From Sorghum bicolor (taxonomy: Eukaryota > Streptophyta > Magnoliopsida > Poales > Poaceae), in the NCBI RefSeq assembly GCF_000003195.3, contig NC_012870.2, positions 36,762,931 through 36,826,930 of the forward strand: a stretch of 64,000 nucleotides of DNA. Direction: 5' to 3'. A model generated the notes under the pieces. That model was given only the letters and a program-made list of their open reading frames with translations. It made no database searches and had not been told where the DNA came from. Shown piece after piece: positions 21,979 to 34,441 of this stretch; position 1 is the first letter of the stretch; every line of letters starts with the position of its first letter. The position numbers were made by a program, and so were the translations under genes.

Positions 21979-24900
21979 GGTAATTGATGACAACTCTACA
22001 AAGATATGGAAATTAAAGCTTTTTCAAGCTAGCACTTCACACAAGTGTAAATTGCTAACTTGGTTTGGATTTTATGCTACTTATCCAACATTTAAGCTCT
22101 ATGTCAAGATTTGGATAAGCACCACAAAACCCTACTAAGTGCTAAGGTGTATAGAGTAAACCTTTGTAGCTCGATACCAAAATCGATAGCATTTGAAGCA
22201 TTCAATGTACACCATCCTTAGCACCATGAGTAGCTAGACAACAAAAACACTAGAAACCCCGTGAGATCAACATTAAAAGCAAGGTCTAGTCTTTACTTGA
22301 AGAACACAAGTCTAGCTACCAACCTATGCATGCTAATTATCGTATCATCAATCAAGTTCTATAACTAGCATACACCACACAAGCATGCATATTGAATTTA
22401 AACACTTATGCAATGCAAGCAAGCACATGAATATGCGCATATCAAATGCAAACAATCAATGTTCATGAGCTTGCTCCCCCTACTTGTGTGCTTCTCTTTT
22501 GTCCAAAAATTTTGACCCATCATCTTTTCTTTTAATGTTGCTCTATATCTTTTGTTGTCTAACTTATCCCATGATCATATCTTTGTTCCAACTTCTCCCC
22601 CTTTGTCATCAATTTCCAGAAAAGGTATGTGATACCAATTAAATCACTTGATACCAATTGTAAAAAAGTGAATCTCATTGTGACAAAGGATTGCATTGGG
22701 ATAGATGGTTGAGGCTTGAATCTTGCATTTTTTATGGACATCACCATGTGTTGGAATGACATTACTTGAATTGCTCTTGAGATACCACATAGGATCTTTG
22801 ACCTTGATACCATTTGGTGGGGCACTCCCCCTATGTCATAGCATGGTTCATTCACTTGTCAATCTTGTTGGTGAGGGAACTTTCTTTGCTTGATGATCAC
22901 TTAAAGTTGAGGATCACTTGTGGAACCACCTTCTTGTATGATAGATACCATATGTATAAATGTGATATTTGGAATATCTTGTCCGATATCATATGGGATT
23001 CTTCTATCAATTAAGGTTTTCTAGTATGGAACCACTTGTTTGCTATCTTGAACATTTGCTATCATCATCATGAGTACCAGTTGTTGGATACCAATCGAAG
23101 AAACATTTGAATTTAGATATCCATTTGCAATGTTGTCTTGTTCTTGTACTCTAATCATCATGAGCTTCTAATTATTGACTTGAACTAAGTTGATTTGCCT
23201 AAGCTTCCAGGTCCGGTTTGAACCAATGACAAGCTTCTTCACACCTCTCATTAAGGGTTATCTTGCCAATGTTGTACTTGTCACTTGTTAACAATCCAAA
23301 ATAGATCAAGTACTTGGGTTTACTAGCTCATGAACAAACTCATATACATACCACTAGCTCAACTAAACATTCAAGCAACAGTGGTAGGTTATGAATTTAA
23401 AACTTTTCATTTGTCATGCATGATCCTATGAAGCATGTACTATATGCACTAACCGCATACTAGTAAAGGATGAAATGATCATGCACATTACAATGATACC
23501 TTTGCTACCTTGGAGTAGAGGATAGTCAATAAGATTCCAATTTAGCTCCAAATAGCAATGTGAAGTCCAATTGATAAGCTTGGTGAAGACCAATCATAGA
23601 TACCAATTGATAGATCAAATCTTCACCCATATGAATTGAAAACCACTTTATGATCAAGTGGACTATCTTGTTGTGGTTGACTTGCTTCTTCTTTTGATCA
23701 TTGCTTGCATGAGAGAACTACTAAGAATATCACTTGAAATAGCATGACTAGCTCTCTTTTGGGTTGTTGCTTGCTTTCTTGATCAATCCTTTTGATTGCT
23801 TCAACTAAGCATCTCAAATGTCCTTTAGATCACCACTTCCATGTTAGCCTTCCAAGCACCACACTTGGTTTACCCACTCCTCGGGCGGCACACCCCTCAC
23901 ATAGGGAGAAGTGACCTCACTCCAAAGAACTATTTTTGATACTCACTTGAATTGCTTTGATTGATTGATTCAAGTGACAGACTTAATGTGATGAGTAACC
24001 ATGAATCCTTCTTTAAGTCCTTTTCTTTATACTTGTTTAAGTCCTTTTCTTTCTACCAAATGATCTCCAATAGTTACTAGATCTTAAACTTCATCTTCAT
24101 CTTGAGTTTGATTCTTAATCTTCAATTTGAGTACTAAATGTGTACACCAAGTACACTCCACAATCAAATAGCCTTGTACTCAATACTTGTCATGCTTCTA
24201 GATCAATTCAAAAACCAAACTTAGGTGCCTCAAACACTTATGATCATGTTTCCAACTTGAGGACCTTTCAATTGAAGTGACTCTAGATCAATCCAATAAT
24301 TGTCACTTTTCTGGCAGATTCTGTACCCTTTAAATAAATAACCATATCTCACAATGTACAGAGCCAAATACCACAAAATTTGGTGGAGATGTGATTCACT
24401 AAGTAATCTAGCAGCTGTAAAAATTTGAGCTTCATTTGACTTATAGATTGCTACCAGATTTCAATTCTTCCACCACTGCTACATGCTGAAAACTGCTGCA
24501 CTATAGCTGATAAGATCTACTCCAAAACTGAAATATCCCTCATCCAATTTTCATGAGATTTTTACAGAATCTTCTATGATAAATGTACAGCATTCATACC
24601 AAATTTCAAGCCATTCCAATAAGATTTGATCACTCTAACTCAGACTTGATCTCAGCTAGCTCAGATTTTCAATATTGAACATATTTCAAGCAATTGAGCT
24701 ATACTTCTTCAAATTGAATCAAACTTGAAATCAACTTGATTGAATATTTTCACAAGACATATATCAATTAAATCCACTTACTAAAAGTCATCTCATGAAC
24801 TTATCCAACTCAAATCAATCCAAACTTGATTACTAAGCATTTAATCCATTCAATCACCTTATAGCAAGCAATATTGCATAATTATCCAATTCAATCGACT

Positions 24901-25185
24901 AATATGCACCCAAATGAATTAGATCAACAAAGATATACCTTGGTTAGCTCATGACCATCCATATAGCAAGCTTTTACTTCAATCATTTGCAAGCCATCAA
25001 ATAATCCAATAAATCACCACAACTTGAATATGACACTTGTATGTGGTAGCACATTTGGACTTCACTAACTTATCATGACATTGGGATAGGATATGCACTA
25101 AGCTTCAATACTTGACTCAATCATATGATGAACAACATGAGACCAATTGAATCAAGCCTCCAATGTCGATGGTACCTACACATAT
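21979..25185 (-). other. Element B internal region without coding sequence
   Basis: About 3.2 kb of AT-rich sequence between the end of gag and the polypurine tract, where protease, integrase, RT and RNase H would be expected. No pol motif is visible in any frame. The part nearest the 3' LTR contains three further polypurine-like tracts. Confidence 0.75.
22474..22839 (-). promoter_or_regulatory. Three extra polypurine-like tracts of element B
   Basis: On the minus strand: AGTAGGGGGAG (22474-22484), a GATGACAAAGGGGGAGAA block (22593-22610) and ATGACATAGGGGGAGT (22824-22839). They resemble the true tract and its ATTGATGA flank. Multiple polypurine tracts are a reported feature of Sireviruses. 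Confidence 0.6.
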
Positions 25186-27027
25186 TCATCCACTTTTTGA
25201 TGGTACCCAAACTAATTTGGGTCCTCTCAAGTTAGGAGCAACATACTTAGGCATAGCCTTAGTATGAATAGCGGGATGTTTTGTAATAGCAATCATAGAG
25301 GTACCATCACCATCCTTTCTAAGCATAGCATTATCATCAAATGAAATGGGCTTAGAATTATTACCTAGGGGACATGAATGAGCCATGTGTCCCCTTTCCC
25401 GGCATAAGTAGCAACTTCTTTTGGATTGAGCCTTTTCTTCCTTGCTCATGTGTTGCTTCTCATTGCCTTGCCTCTTGAGAGTTGCTTGAACCTTCTTCTC
25501 AAGCTTGGTAGGACTCCTCGAGGCAAAGTGTCCATCATCCTTGCTCATCATCTTGGCATCTTGGATTTGCATTGGATGCCTTGCTCTTCTACCCCTTCTT
25601 GTTTTCTTCTTCTTCATCATCAAGTCGTCACCATGATGGTTGATCTTGACTTGAACTTGGGCCTTCTTTTCTTGCTCAACTTGTGGCTTTTGTTGAGGCT
25701 TCGCTTGATGCTTCACTAATTGCTTGGTTGGGCACATTGAGGTGAGATGATCCCAAGTGCGACACTTGAAGCACTTAACATGCTTTAGCCTCTCTTCTTC
25801 CTTCATCTTCTTGAGCTTCTCTTTGTTTGGGCAACCATTAGCAAGATGTCCCACTTCATGGCACCGATAGCACATGAAATGAGAAAGCTTCCTCTTGTCT
25901 TGCTTTCTTTTGCCCTTTGTCATTTTCTTCTTGAAGCCAAGGCCACACTTGTCACCATAGTTTCTTTGAGTCTTCAATATATGCTCAAAGGTGACTTTTG
26001 AATAGTAGCACCTCTCTAACTTGTTGCTCAAATTCTTCACTTGTTCATTAAGCTCATTGTTCTCCTTCAAAAGGTTAGACTCACAAAACATAGGAGTAGA
26101 ACAAGCATCTATATATGAATAACATGGCATAGATAATAAATCATCACAAGAGGTGGATACATGCTTCTTGCCTACATCACAAGGGTTAGTAACAATATTT
26201 GATTGATCATTTGACCCAAGTGATGAGCTCTCACTAGTTTTAATTTCTTCATTAGAAATCTTCTTAGTGAGAAATGCATGATCTTGTACCAAGTTATCAT
26301 GAGCAACACAAAGTTCCTCATGAGCCAATTTTATCTCCTCATGTGAACAAGTAGTAACATAAAGTAGATGCTTTTGTTGTTCACATGTGGTCTTTAGAAA
26401 TGAGTTTTCATTTTTCAATTTACTTGTTTTTGCCATCTCATTTCTTAAAGCTTTTGAGAGTCTACAAATGAGCTCAAAATTTGGACCATCACAATCAACA
26501 ATCACATCACCAATAGATACCTTAGTGTCACCATGTGACATGAAGCAATGCGGTGATGTAGTAGATGTGGAAGCATCACTCTCATAGCCATCAGCTTCAC
26601 CATCAAGTGTGCATGGAGTAGCATCATCGGTTGCATCACTTGTGGCATCATCATTGTCCTCATGTATCTCCACCTTTGGTTCCTCCTTTTTGAACTTGCC
26701 ATCATCCCATGTGGAGGAATCACCGAAGGTGTGTTTGATAGACTCCCACATTTCATAAGCGGTTCCTTTGGAGTTTATCCTATCAAACATCTCAAAGCTC
26801 AAAGATTCTATTAGATAATCATAAGCTTCACAATCAAGTTCAAAGAGAACCTTTTGAGCTTTGGTGAGATTCTTATGGTCTAAGTTGTGTGTGAGACCAT
26901 TAGTGACAATCCACCAAAATTTAGGTCCCTTTGCACGAAAATGATCAAGCATGTGATTTTTCCAAAGTGCAAAGTTTGTACCATCAAAAATGTGTGTCTC
27001 ACAATCATCTAGCCCATAAGCCGCCAT
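25186..27027 (-). CDS. Copia gag protein with three CCHC zinc knuckles
   Basis: 613 codons, open throughout. The N-terminal region is the Copia gag fold (FDGTNFALWKNHMLDHF, then YDYLIESLSFEMFDRI, then AYEMWESIKHTFGDSS), followed by an acidic linker and a coiled-coil-prone middle. Zinc knuckles CYRCHEVGHLANGC, CFKCRTWDHLTSMC and CYLCRERGHMAHSC lie at about residues 385, 417 and 540. The protein ends RGPKLVWVPSKSG and stops. In related full elements this segment runs on into the protease, so the pol part has been cleanly lost. It would package element RNA; reverse transcription and integration must come from a partner element. The start at 27027 lies 33 bases inside the primer site, which fits. 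Confidence 0.88.
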   Translation of the reverse strand: MAAYGLDDCETHIFDGTNFALWKNHMLDHFRAKGPKFWWIVTNGLTHNLDHKNLTKAQKVLFELDCEAYDYLIESLSFEMFDRINSKGTAYEMWESIKHTFGDSSTWDDGKFKKEEPKVEIHEDNDDATSDATDDATPCTLDGEADGYESDASTSTTSPHCFMSHGDTKVSIGDVIVDCDGPNFELICRLSKALRNEMAKTSKLKNENSFLKTTCEQQKHLLYVTTCSHEEIKLAHEELCVAHDNLVQDHAFLTKKISNEEIKTSESSSLGSNDQSNIVTNPCDVGKKHVSTSCDDLLSMPCYSYIDACSTPMFCESNLLKENNELNEQVKNLSNKLERCYYSKVTFEHILKTQRNYGDKCGLGFKKKMTKGKRKQDKRKLSHFMCYRCHEVGHLANGCPNKEKLKKMKEEERLKHVKCFKCRTWDHLTSMCPTKQLVKHQAKPQQKPQVEQEKKAQVQVKINHHGDDLMMKKKKTRRGRRARHPMQIQDAKMMSKDDGHFASRSPTKLEKKVQATLKRQGNEKQHMSKEEKAQSKRSCYLCRERGHMAHSCPLGNNSKPISFDDNAMLRKDGDGTSMIAITKHPAIHTKAMPKYVAPNLRGPKLVWVPSKSG

Positions 27028-27060
27028 CCTCTCGGGTCGGTGAAGACCACAAATGAGAGA

Positions 27061-27076
27061 CCTAGCTCTGATACCA
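27061..27076 (-). promoter_or_regulatory. Primer-binding site of element B (initiator tRNA-Met)
   Basis: TGGTATCAGAGCTAGG on the minus strand, two bases after the 5' LTR; it is complementary to the 3' end of initiator tRNA-Met. Confidence 0.92.
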
Positions 27077-27078
27077 CT

Positions 27079-29217
27079 TGAAGGGTCGAGATGGCGGACT
27101 AGATGAGGGGTGAATAGTCCTTTCTAAAACTTAACGCGCCGGCTAACCGAAATAAGTGCGGAATTAAAACTATCGGTCTAGCCAAGACTATACCCCTCTA
27201 TCTAAGGTCCTTAGCACCTTGTGAAAGATCCTAAACAAGCAAACAAGGTGCTACCTTAGCAAGAGCTCACCTAACCAATTCTAGAAGCAAGGTCACACAA
27301 ACCTATGCCACTAGTACTTTGCAAACTGGAGAGCTCCTACACAACTAGTAAGCAAAAGCACAAAGCTCCTAAGCTCACTAGCAAAGCTCAATAACAAGGC
27401 AACCAATGCCAAATTAGAGAGCGCAAAATACTTAGCTACACAAACTAAGCAATGTGACTAACAAGGTTACACAAACCAAATTAGCCACGCAAGGGAATCC
27501 ACTTCTAGCTACACAAGCAAGAAGATAACTAGCAAGCTACACAAGCTAACTAATTACAAGAGCAACTACACAAGCACAAGTATATGAAGTAAATACAAGC
27601 TTGGGTTAGGGACTTGCAAACCAACGAGAAGAACAATGTTGACACGATGATTTTTCCCGAGGTTCACTTGGTTGCCACCAAGCTACGTCCTCGTTGTGTC
27701 GACCAACACTTGGTGGTTCGGCGGCTAAGAGGTGTTACACGAACCTCGTCCTCACTAGGACACCGCAAGAACCTACCCACAAGTGAGGTAGCTCAATGAC
27801 ACGCACAATCCAATAGAGTTGCTCTTCGCGATCCCCGCGGGGTGAGCACCATACCCCTCACAAATCCTCCTCCGGAGCACCACACAATCTTCTTGCGTGC
27901 TTCAAACGGAGTCACAATCCACCAAACCGTCTAGGTGATGGCAATCACCAAGAGTAACAAGAAATCCCCAATCACAAAGATTTCCTAGTGCCACCAAATG
28001 CAAATCACGAATGCACACACTAGGCTCTCACTCCCTCACTCAAAATAGCACCAAGCATGAGAGGGAGAGGAAGGGGAAAAGGTGGATCTTCAACCTCTCA
28101 TCCACACCCACAAAGGGCTCTCAATCTCTCTAAGAAATTTCAGCTCAAATCCATGGGAGAGAGAGAGGAGAGGAGGAACCCTAACTTGCTTGCTCTCCTA
28201 AAGTGAGAAAATGGGGAGAGAAGTGAGGAGGAAGAGGGCAGCAGCAGCCCCAAATACCTCAGCTCACGCTCCCAAGTGCGGGTAGGAAATAATTCCAGGC
28301 AAACACACATTTGACCGTTGGCGTGGGTTAGATCTGAGCTCAACCGGAATTTCTAGGTAGGGCCATGAAAATATCCGGGTAGAGCAAGGAAAATTCCGAT
28401 CGACCCCTCTCTGTTGCAAGCACAAATACAGAATATCCAGGTAGGGTAGAGAATAACTCCGATCGAACCCTTGCTGTTTGGGCAAGACTAATAGCTCGGT
28501 TTTCCAACTCAAAACCTCTTTTTAAGGTGCTAACTTTCCCACAAAGTACCAAAAACAATTGAGCACTTAAGTTATAATTTTCACAAATAATTTTTAGGGT
28601 TTTCTCAAGTATTCTCACCACGTCACTAAGCGCAATGCATATGCAAAAGAGACTCACACTTAGTGGCACTAGATAACCATTGCAATTAATGATTTCCCCT
28701 CTTTATAGTACGGTTATCTATCCTAAATCTGGTCAAGCACTTCTCTACTCAACTTAGACCGGTGAAATGAAATGCCCTATAGGTTATACCTTTGCCTTTG
28801 CGTATTTCATTCCATCTCCTTCGATGTTGATGCAACACATGCACCAACCAATCACAAATGATATGATCCACTTCATATCATCATATGACCGTATTGGTTC
28901 ATCGATCTTGACCTCACTTGCTCTTCACCATTGCCTTGGTCCATCGGCACCAAGTCTTGCTCAAGCTTCACCGTCACAGCGGTCCCTCGCTTCAAAGCCT
29001 CTGACTTGCCCTTCACACTTGCAACTAGTCCATCGAGCCAGGCCTCATCTTGATCTTCTCCACCTTGGTCACATGACTCCATGTCATGTCTCATATGCAA
29101 TGAGTTCATTTATCATCACATATCCACCTGTGGACTAATCTCCAGTATATCTCACATAAATACTATTAATCCACCTAAGTTGTCACTCAATTACCAAAAC
29201 CAAACAAGGACATTTCA
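27079..29217 (-). repeat. B 5' LTR (complete, about 2.14 kb)
   Basis: TGAAGGGTCGAG...GACATTTCA on the plus strand. It aligns to the two 3' LTR pieces with 13 substitutions over about 1.77 kb (manual count). It lacks 31 bases present in the other copy at about 825-855. Confidence 0.94.
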
Positions 29218-31866
29218 ACAGGATATCACCCGACTTCTACCGATTAGAGCATGGCTAAGCTGCTACTGGATCCTGACTCTACAACCAGGGTGAGATGAAT
29301 TATCTGGACAAGGATGGAATAAAGTGCAGCAAAGGTTTTCATCCCAACTCCTAAACTTAATGCAGCAATAGATATAACATATTAAGTAAACTTTCAAAAA
29401 TAATGGGAGACTTAGAATGCTCCGGGGCTTGCCTTTCACGAACGACGCCGGCTCATGATTCGGGCACTCAACTTCTTCTTCTGGCTCCTCGGGTCCGACT
29501 TGCTAGACCTCCACCTCCTGGTTGCCCTCCTGGCCTTCGGGATTCGCTTGCAGATCGAAGGAGGCTGTCGCGTCCGATGCACCTATTGCATGCCCGAACA
29601 ATAAGAAGCTGCACATGTTAAAGATGAATGCTTGATAGCACAAGTAACTTACTGGACACTCATTTACGGGGCAAAAGTTATAACAATCTCACACAAGTTA
29701 ATAAGTTAACTTAGCCCAAAGCCTATCATGATACTAAAACAGCAAGCACACAAAACAAGTATACTCAGTAAATAAATCATAACTAATGATAGACAGGTCC
29801 AACAAATCTACAAAGTACTAGTCAGAGTGCTCAGAAAAATCTACAAAAATTACAGAGGCACAAGTATAGCACCAAAGCATCACCATAAAAATTTCAGAGC
29901 AATTGCACATGCCAAAATAAAAATTTGTATTTAACATGTGCCGAGGCTCTTATATCATAAATTCAGAAACATGACTTATATGGTACCAAACAACAGATTT
30001 CAGATTATTTTTATATGAGAAATACCATGAACATGTTTACTACCAAAGTAGAGCACCAGCATAAGCACCAATTATTTTATATGATTTAATTAAGGAAACA
30101 AGCCACATTTCAACCATAAATTGCATATCAAAGCTGCAGTACACCAAAAATCATGAAATATTTACCAAAGCACTCTAATACCATACAGAGACTACTACAA
30201 AATTTTCAGAGTAAACTAAGTAATATAACCAGAGATATGAATTTATCCATGAATAACAAGATTAAATCCTTAATAAATATTTTCCCAGAAAACATGGTTC
30301 ATTTTATATTTTTATTAAAAACTAGCCATCTCATGGAACAACACAAAATTGGTTTCACAATTTTTGGATCTCAGAAACAGGAGATATGATTTTTGCAAAA
30401 ACAGCTCAAACCCTAATTTAAACAAAGGACAAAGAGAGACTGACAGAGGGGACCCGCGAGTCAACGGACCCCACCTGCCAACGACCCGAAAGCAGAGGCG
30501 CGACTTGACCGCCGGAGATCTTGTCGACGGCGAGGTCTCGGCGCTGGCCAAGGGCACCATCGTGCTCTCCACCGCATTCCGCATCGAGCGGTACCCAAAA
30601 CCCTAACTCTACCGGACTCTAGGCACCTCGCCCTCGCGAATGGCGGCACGACGATGGTGCGCGGCCGACCGCCGGCGTCTCTGGCCGGAGACAGAGTGGA
30701 AGAGGATGCGGACGAGCATCAGCATGACCTAGCGGAGCTTTTGGAACAAGAATGAGAAAGAATGGTGGGCTACAGAGCCCTGGCCACGACGCCGGTGGCC
30801 ATGGCGGAACTCCGGCGAGGCAAGCTCGCGGCGGAGAAGGCAATGCGGGCTCACCGAGGCTTGGCAGTCGTAGCCAACTTGACGACGGTGGAGTGGAGAG
30901 GCTTGCGGAGCACTGGACGGAGTTGCTTGAGTGGAGACAAGGAGACACGCGCGCGCGAGCTCGCCGAAGCAACGGCGGCGACGCGGAGACGACGACGCAC
31001 GCGAGAGAGAGGGAACCGGGAGTGGAATGGCGCTGTCCACGCGACCGGGGGCGCCATGGCGAGCTGAAGGACGCGTCGAGGACTGACGTGCGGGACCAAC
31101 GGCGACGTACGGACGCCACGGGTCCAGACACGCGGCAACACCGGCGAGCTCAGCCTGTCTGACGGCGGCTCCATTCAGTTCCCAAACCGACTGAAACTCG
31201 ATTTTGCCCGACGATTAACTCCTAAACCACTCGATGATTTTGCTGGCTAATTGCTCCATGCTAGAGACCTACATGAGTACTCCAACATTGCTTACTAGAT
31301 CAAGGCTTGATTTGGCCTAGAATTCAAACTGGAAGATGAACAATACACCCTCGAGCAAACTGCAGTGATTCCAGACTTAGAAAATTTTCTAAGTGTTGGA
31401 AACAGCCCCAAATCTGCCTTGTGGGTCACGTTTGAGCTATTTGTGATCATTTTCATGAGATGGCCATAAAACAACTTTTGTTCCCTATAAAATTTGCTAC
31501 AACTTTGCTGTAGAAAGTTTTGACATGCAAACATTTTATGAAACACTTTTAGAAGCCTAAGCAAAATAGGTTTCTAGGGCCTATTTGCATAAGTATGACT
31601 TAAAGGCATATTTTGGAGAAGTGATCAACATGAACATTGTTCCCAAAGTCAAGTTAAGCATAGATAAACTAATTACCAAGGCATTAAGCACAAACACAAA
31701 CATGGTTCACTCAAACATAAGCATAGGAAGCCTATTTAAGCAATTTAAACACATTTTTGCATAGAATGACATGGCTCAAGGTAGATGATGATCATGGATG
31801 CTTTGAATGGATGATGATGCTCATGCTATGCACATGATCAATGCACCATAACACTGGGGTGTTACA
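29218..31866 (-). repeat. C 3' LTR (part in window)
   Basis: Aligns with 39822-42923 of the 5' LTR, starting at the B insertion point. It lacks about 480 bases present at roughly 40387-40872 of the other copy and differs locally near 29400-29435. It contains a GC-rich block (about 30430-31190). Sampled divergence in that block is about 17 of 750 bases. ORFs here overlap in many frames and are not credible genes. Confidence 0.93.
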
Positions 31867-31880
31867 GCCCTCCCCCCTTA
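31867..31880 (-). promoter_or_regulatory. Polypurine tract of element C
   Basis: TAAGGGGGGAGGGC on the minus strand, abutting TGTAACACC of the 3' LTR. Confidence 0.85.
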
Positions 31881-31908
31881 CAAAAATCTCGTCCCGAGAT
31901 TTGAAAGC

Positions 31909-34437
31909 TTAATGATTTTCGAAGAATGTTTTGTAAACTTCTTTTAAATAATCCTCCGTCTCCCAAGTGGCATCTTCTTCCCCATGGTTGCTCCACAATA
32001 CCTTGTAGAGCTTAACCACACGATTACGCGTCTCCTGTTCCTTGCGATCAAGAATCGCTACGGGTTTCTCCTCATACACCATATCTGACTTTAACTTGAT
32101 ATCTCGAACTTCCACTCGTTCCTCCGGTACGCGAAGGCACTTCTTTAATTGTGATACGTGGAAGACAGGGAAAATAGCTCGAAGCGCAACTGGGAGTTGA
32201 ACTTTGTACGCCACATTCCCTTTCTTTTCGAGAATCCGATAAGGTCCCACATAACGAGGTGCAAGCTTTCGCTTGACTCTGAACCTTTGTACACCCTTCA
32301 TCGGAGACACCTTGATGTACATATGGTCACCAACTGAAAACTCAATCGGCTTCCTTCTCTTGTCGGCATAACTTTTCTGACGAGCTTGAGCAGCTTCCAG
32401 ATGTTGCTGGATAGTACGGACTTTCTGCTCTGCTTCGTTCACGAAATCGATGCCATAAAATCTTCGTTCTCCAGCTTCTACCCAATTCAACGGGGTTCGA
32501 CACTTTCGACCGTACAAAGCTTCAAATGGAGCCATCTTTATACTCTCCTGATAACTATTGTTGTAGGAGAACTCAGCTAATGGCAACCACTTAACCCAAG
32601 AACCTTTTGAAGAGAGAGCACATGCCCTCAACATGTCTTCGAGGATTTGGTTAACTCGTTTAGTTTGTCCAGCTGTTTGGGGATGATAAGCAGAGCTACG
32701 GACTAAATGAGTACCAATCTGCTCATGCAGACATTCCCAAAAACGAGTAGTGAACTGTGGTCCACGATCGGATATGATTGTACGAGGCACACCATACTGA
32801 CGAACAATGTGCTCGAAATACAACTCCGCATACTGATGTGGACGATAGTCAGTTCGCACTGGAATAAATCGAGCAACTTTAGTCAAACGATCTACAATTA
32901 CCCAGATGGAGTCGTAACCCTGAACAGAAGTTGGGAGTCCACTGATGAAATCCATGCTAACTTCTTCCCATTTCCAACCAGGAATTGACAAGGGTTGAAG
33001 CAAACCAGCTTTCATGTGAACAGCCTTCACACGACAACAATTGTCACAACGAGCGACAAAAGCAGCGATCTCCTTCTTCATCTTTGTCCACCAAAACAAA
33101 GGTTTCAGATCCTGATACATCTTGCTACTACCAGGATGGATAGACAATTTGGATGAATGAGCCTCAGATAAGATCTGATTTCGCAGCTCACGGTCTTTCG
33201 GAACCACAAGTCAATCCTTGAACCAAAGAATTCCGTTCTCATCGACCCGGAAATGCTTGGTTTCTTCTTCCTTCATTTTTCTCTTAATATGGTGGATACC
33301 TACATCTGTCTGCTGCAATTCGATGACTCGATTGTGAATGGTACTTTCCAGAGAAATCTGGTTGAGCACAAGTGGATGCATAAGATGTGACAACAACGGT
33401 TCTTCCACTTGGATTGAGTGACAGTGCGCTTTCCGACTCAAGGCATCCGCCACCACGTTTGCCTTGCCCAGATGATAGTGCACTTGGAGATTATAATCTT
33501 TAATCAACTCAAGCCACCTTCGCTGTCGCATGTTCAGTTCAGGTTGAGTGAAGATATACTTGAGGCTCTTGTGATCGGTGTAGATATTACACAGATTACC
33601 CAGCAAATAATGCCTCCAAATTTTCAAAGCATGAACCACTGCTGCCAATTCTAAGTCATGAGTAGGGTAATTGACCTCATGTTTTCGAAGTTGGTGTGAG
33701 GCATACGCGATTACGCGACCTTCCTGCATCAACACACAGCCTAAACCAATGCCCGATGCGTCACAAAAGACATCAAAGGTCTTTTCGATATCAGGTTGAG
33801 CTAGGACAGGAGCTGATGTCAGCAATGTCCTCAACTTGTGGAATGCCTCTTCACACTCAGGTGTCCACACAAACTTCTCATCTTTCTGAAGTAGACGAGT
33901 CATAGGCTTGGATATCTTTGAGAATTCGGGAATGAACCGACGATAATATCCAGCGAGACCAAGAAAACTCCGAACCTCGTGTACCGAAGTTGGAACTTTC
34001 CAATCCAGCACTTCTTGCACCTTAGCCGGATCCACCGATATGCCTTCTTCAGATAAGACATGGCCCAAGAAAGGTACTTTCTTTAGCCAAAACTCGCATT
34101 TGCTAAACTTGGCATAAAGCTGATGTTCGCGCAAACGCGACAACACTACACGCAGATGCTCTGCATGCTCCTCTTCATTGCAGGAATATACCAAGATATC
34201 ATCAATGAAGACCACCACAAATTTGTCCAATTCGGTCATGAACACCGAATTCATGAGATACATGAAGTGAGCAGGTGCATTTGTAAGACCGAAGGACATG
34301 ACAAGGTACTCATACAACCCATACCTCGTCGAGAAAGCTGTCTTAGGTACATCTTCAGGACGGATCTTGATCTGATGGTACCCAGATCGCAAATCAATCT
34401 TGGAGAATACCTTAGCTTTAGACAACTGATCAAACAA
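31909..34437 (-). pseudogene. Chromovirus pol: RT, RNase H, integrase, chromodomain (one internal stop)
   Basis: Single frame with one stop. The RT core has [17 protein letters not shown], and the catalytic box reads [11 protein letters not shown]. RNase H has [16 protein letters not shown] and [10 protein letters not shown], ending VVADALSRK. After a TGA at 33211-33213 the same frame continues into integrase: the HHCC finger (HPGSSKMYQ, CDNCCRVK), catalytic core motifs MDFISGLP, ISDRGPQFT and AYHPQTAGQT, then a C-terminal chromodomain-like stretch (LYKVLWSNHGEEDATWETED). The stop replaces what is probably an Arg codon (CGA to TGA). These enzymes copy the RNA, integrate the DNA and, through the chromodomain, may target chromatin. 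The upstream ORF is joined by a frameshift at about 34450. Confidence 0.9.
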
Positions 34438-34441
34438 AATA

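Larger units (their letters stand above)
1..29217 (-). mobile_element. Element B: gag-only Copia (Sirevirus-like) LTR retrotransposon, split by nested insertions
   Basis: B lies on the minus strand. Its 5' LTR is 27079-29217, the primer-binding site 27061-27076, gag 25186-27027, the polypurine tract 21965-21978, and its 3' LTR is in two pieces (1-1139 and 21299-21964) because element A inserted into it. About 360 bases of the 3' LTR lie left of the window. The LTR reads TGAAAG...CCCTTCA on the minus strand. The internal region (21965-27078, about 5.1 kb) encodes gag but no protease, integrase, RT or RNase H, so it is non-autonomous. Three CCHC knuckles, an initiator-Met primer site and several polypurine-like tracts suggest the Sirevirus branch of Copia; that placement is inferred. 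It inserted into the LTR of element C: the right flank ACAGG continues C sequence, matching 39821 onwards. Confidence 0.88.

Noticed and set aside
22559..25180. Possible degenerate pol of element B
   Set aside because: I looked for integrase and RT motifs in this stretch and found none; it reads as non-coding.
30619..31162. Large overlapping ORFs on both strands in the C LTR (also 41676-42242)
   Set aside because: Open in most frames at once because of GC richness, Arg/Ser/Pro-rich, and part of an LTR.
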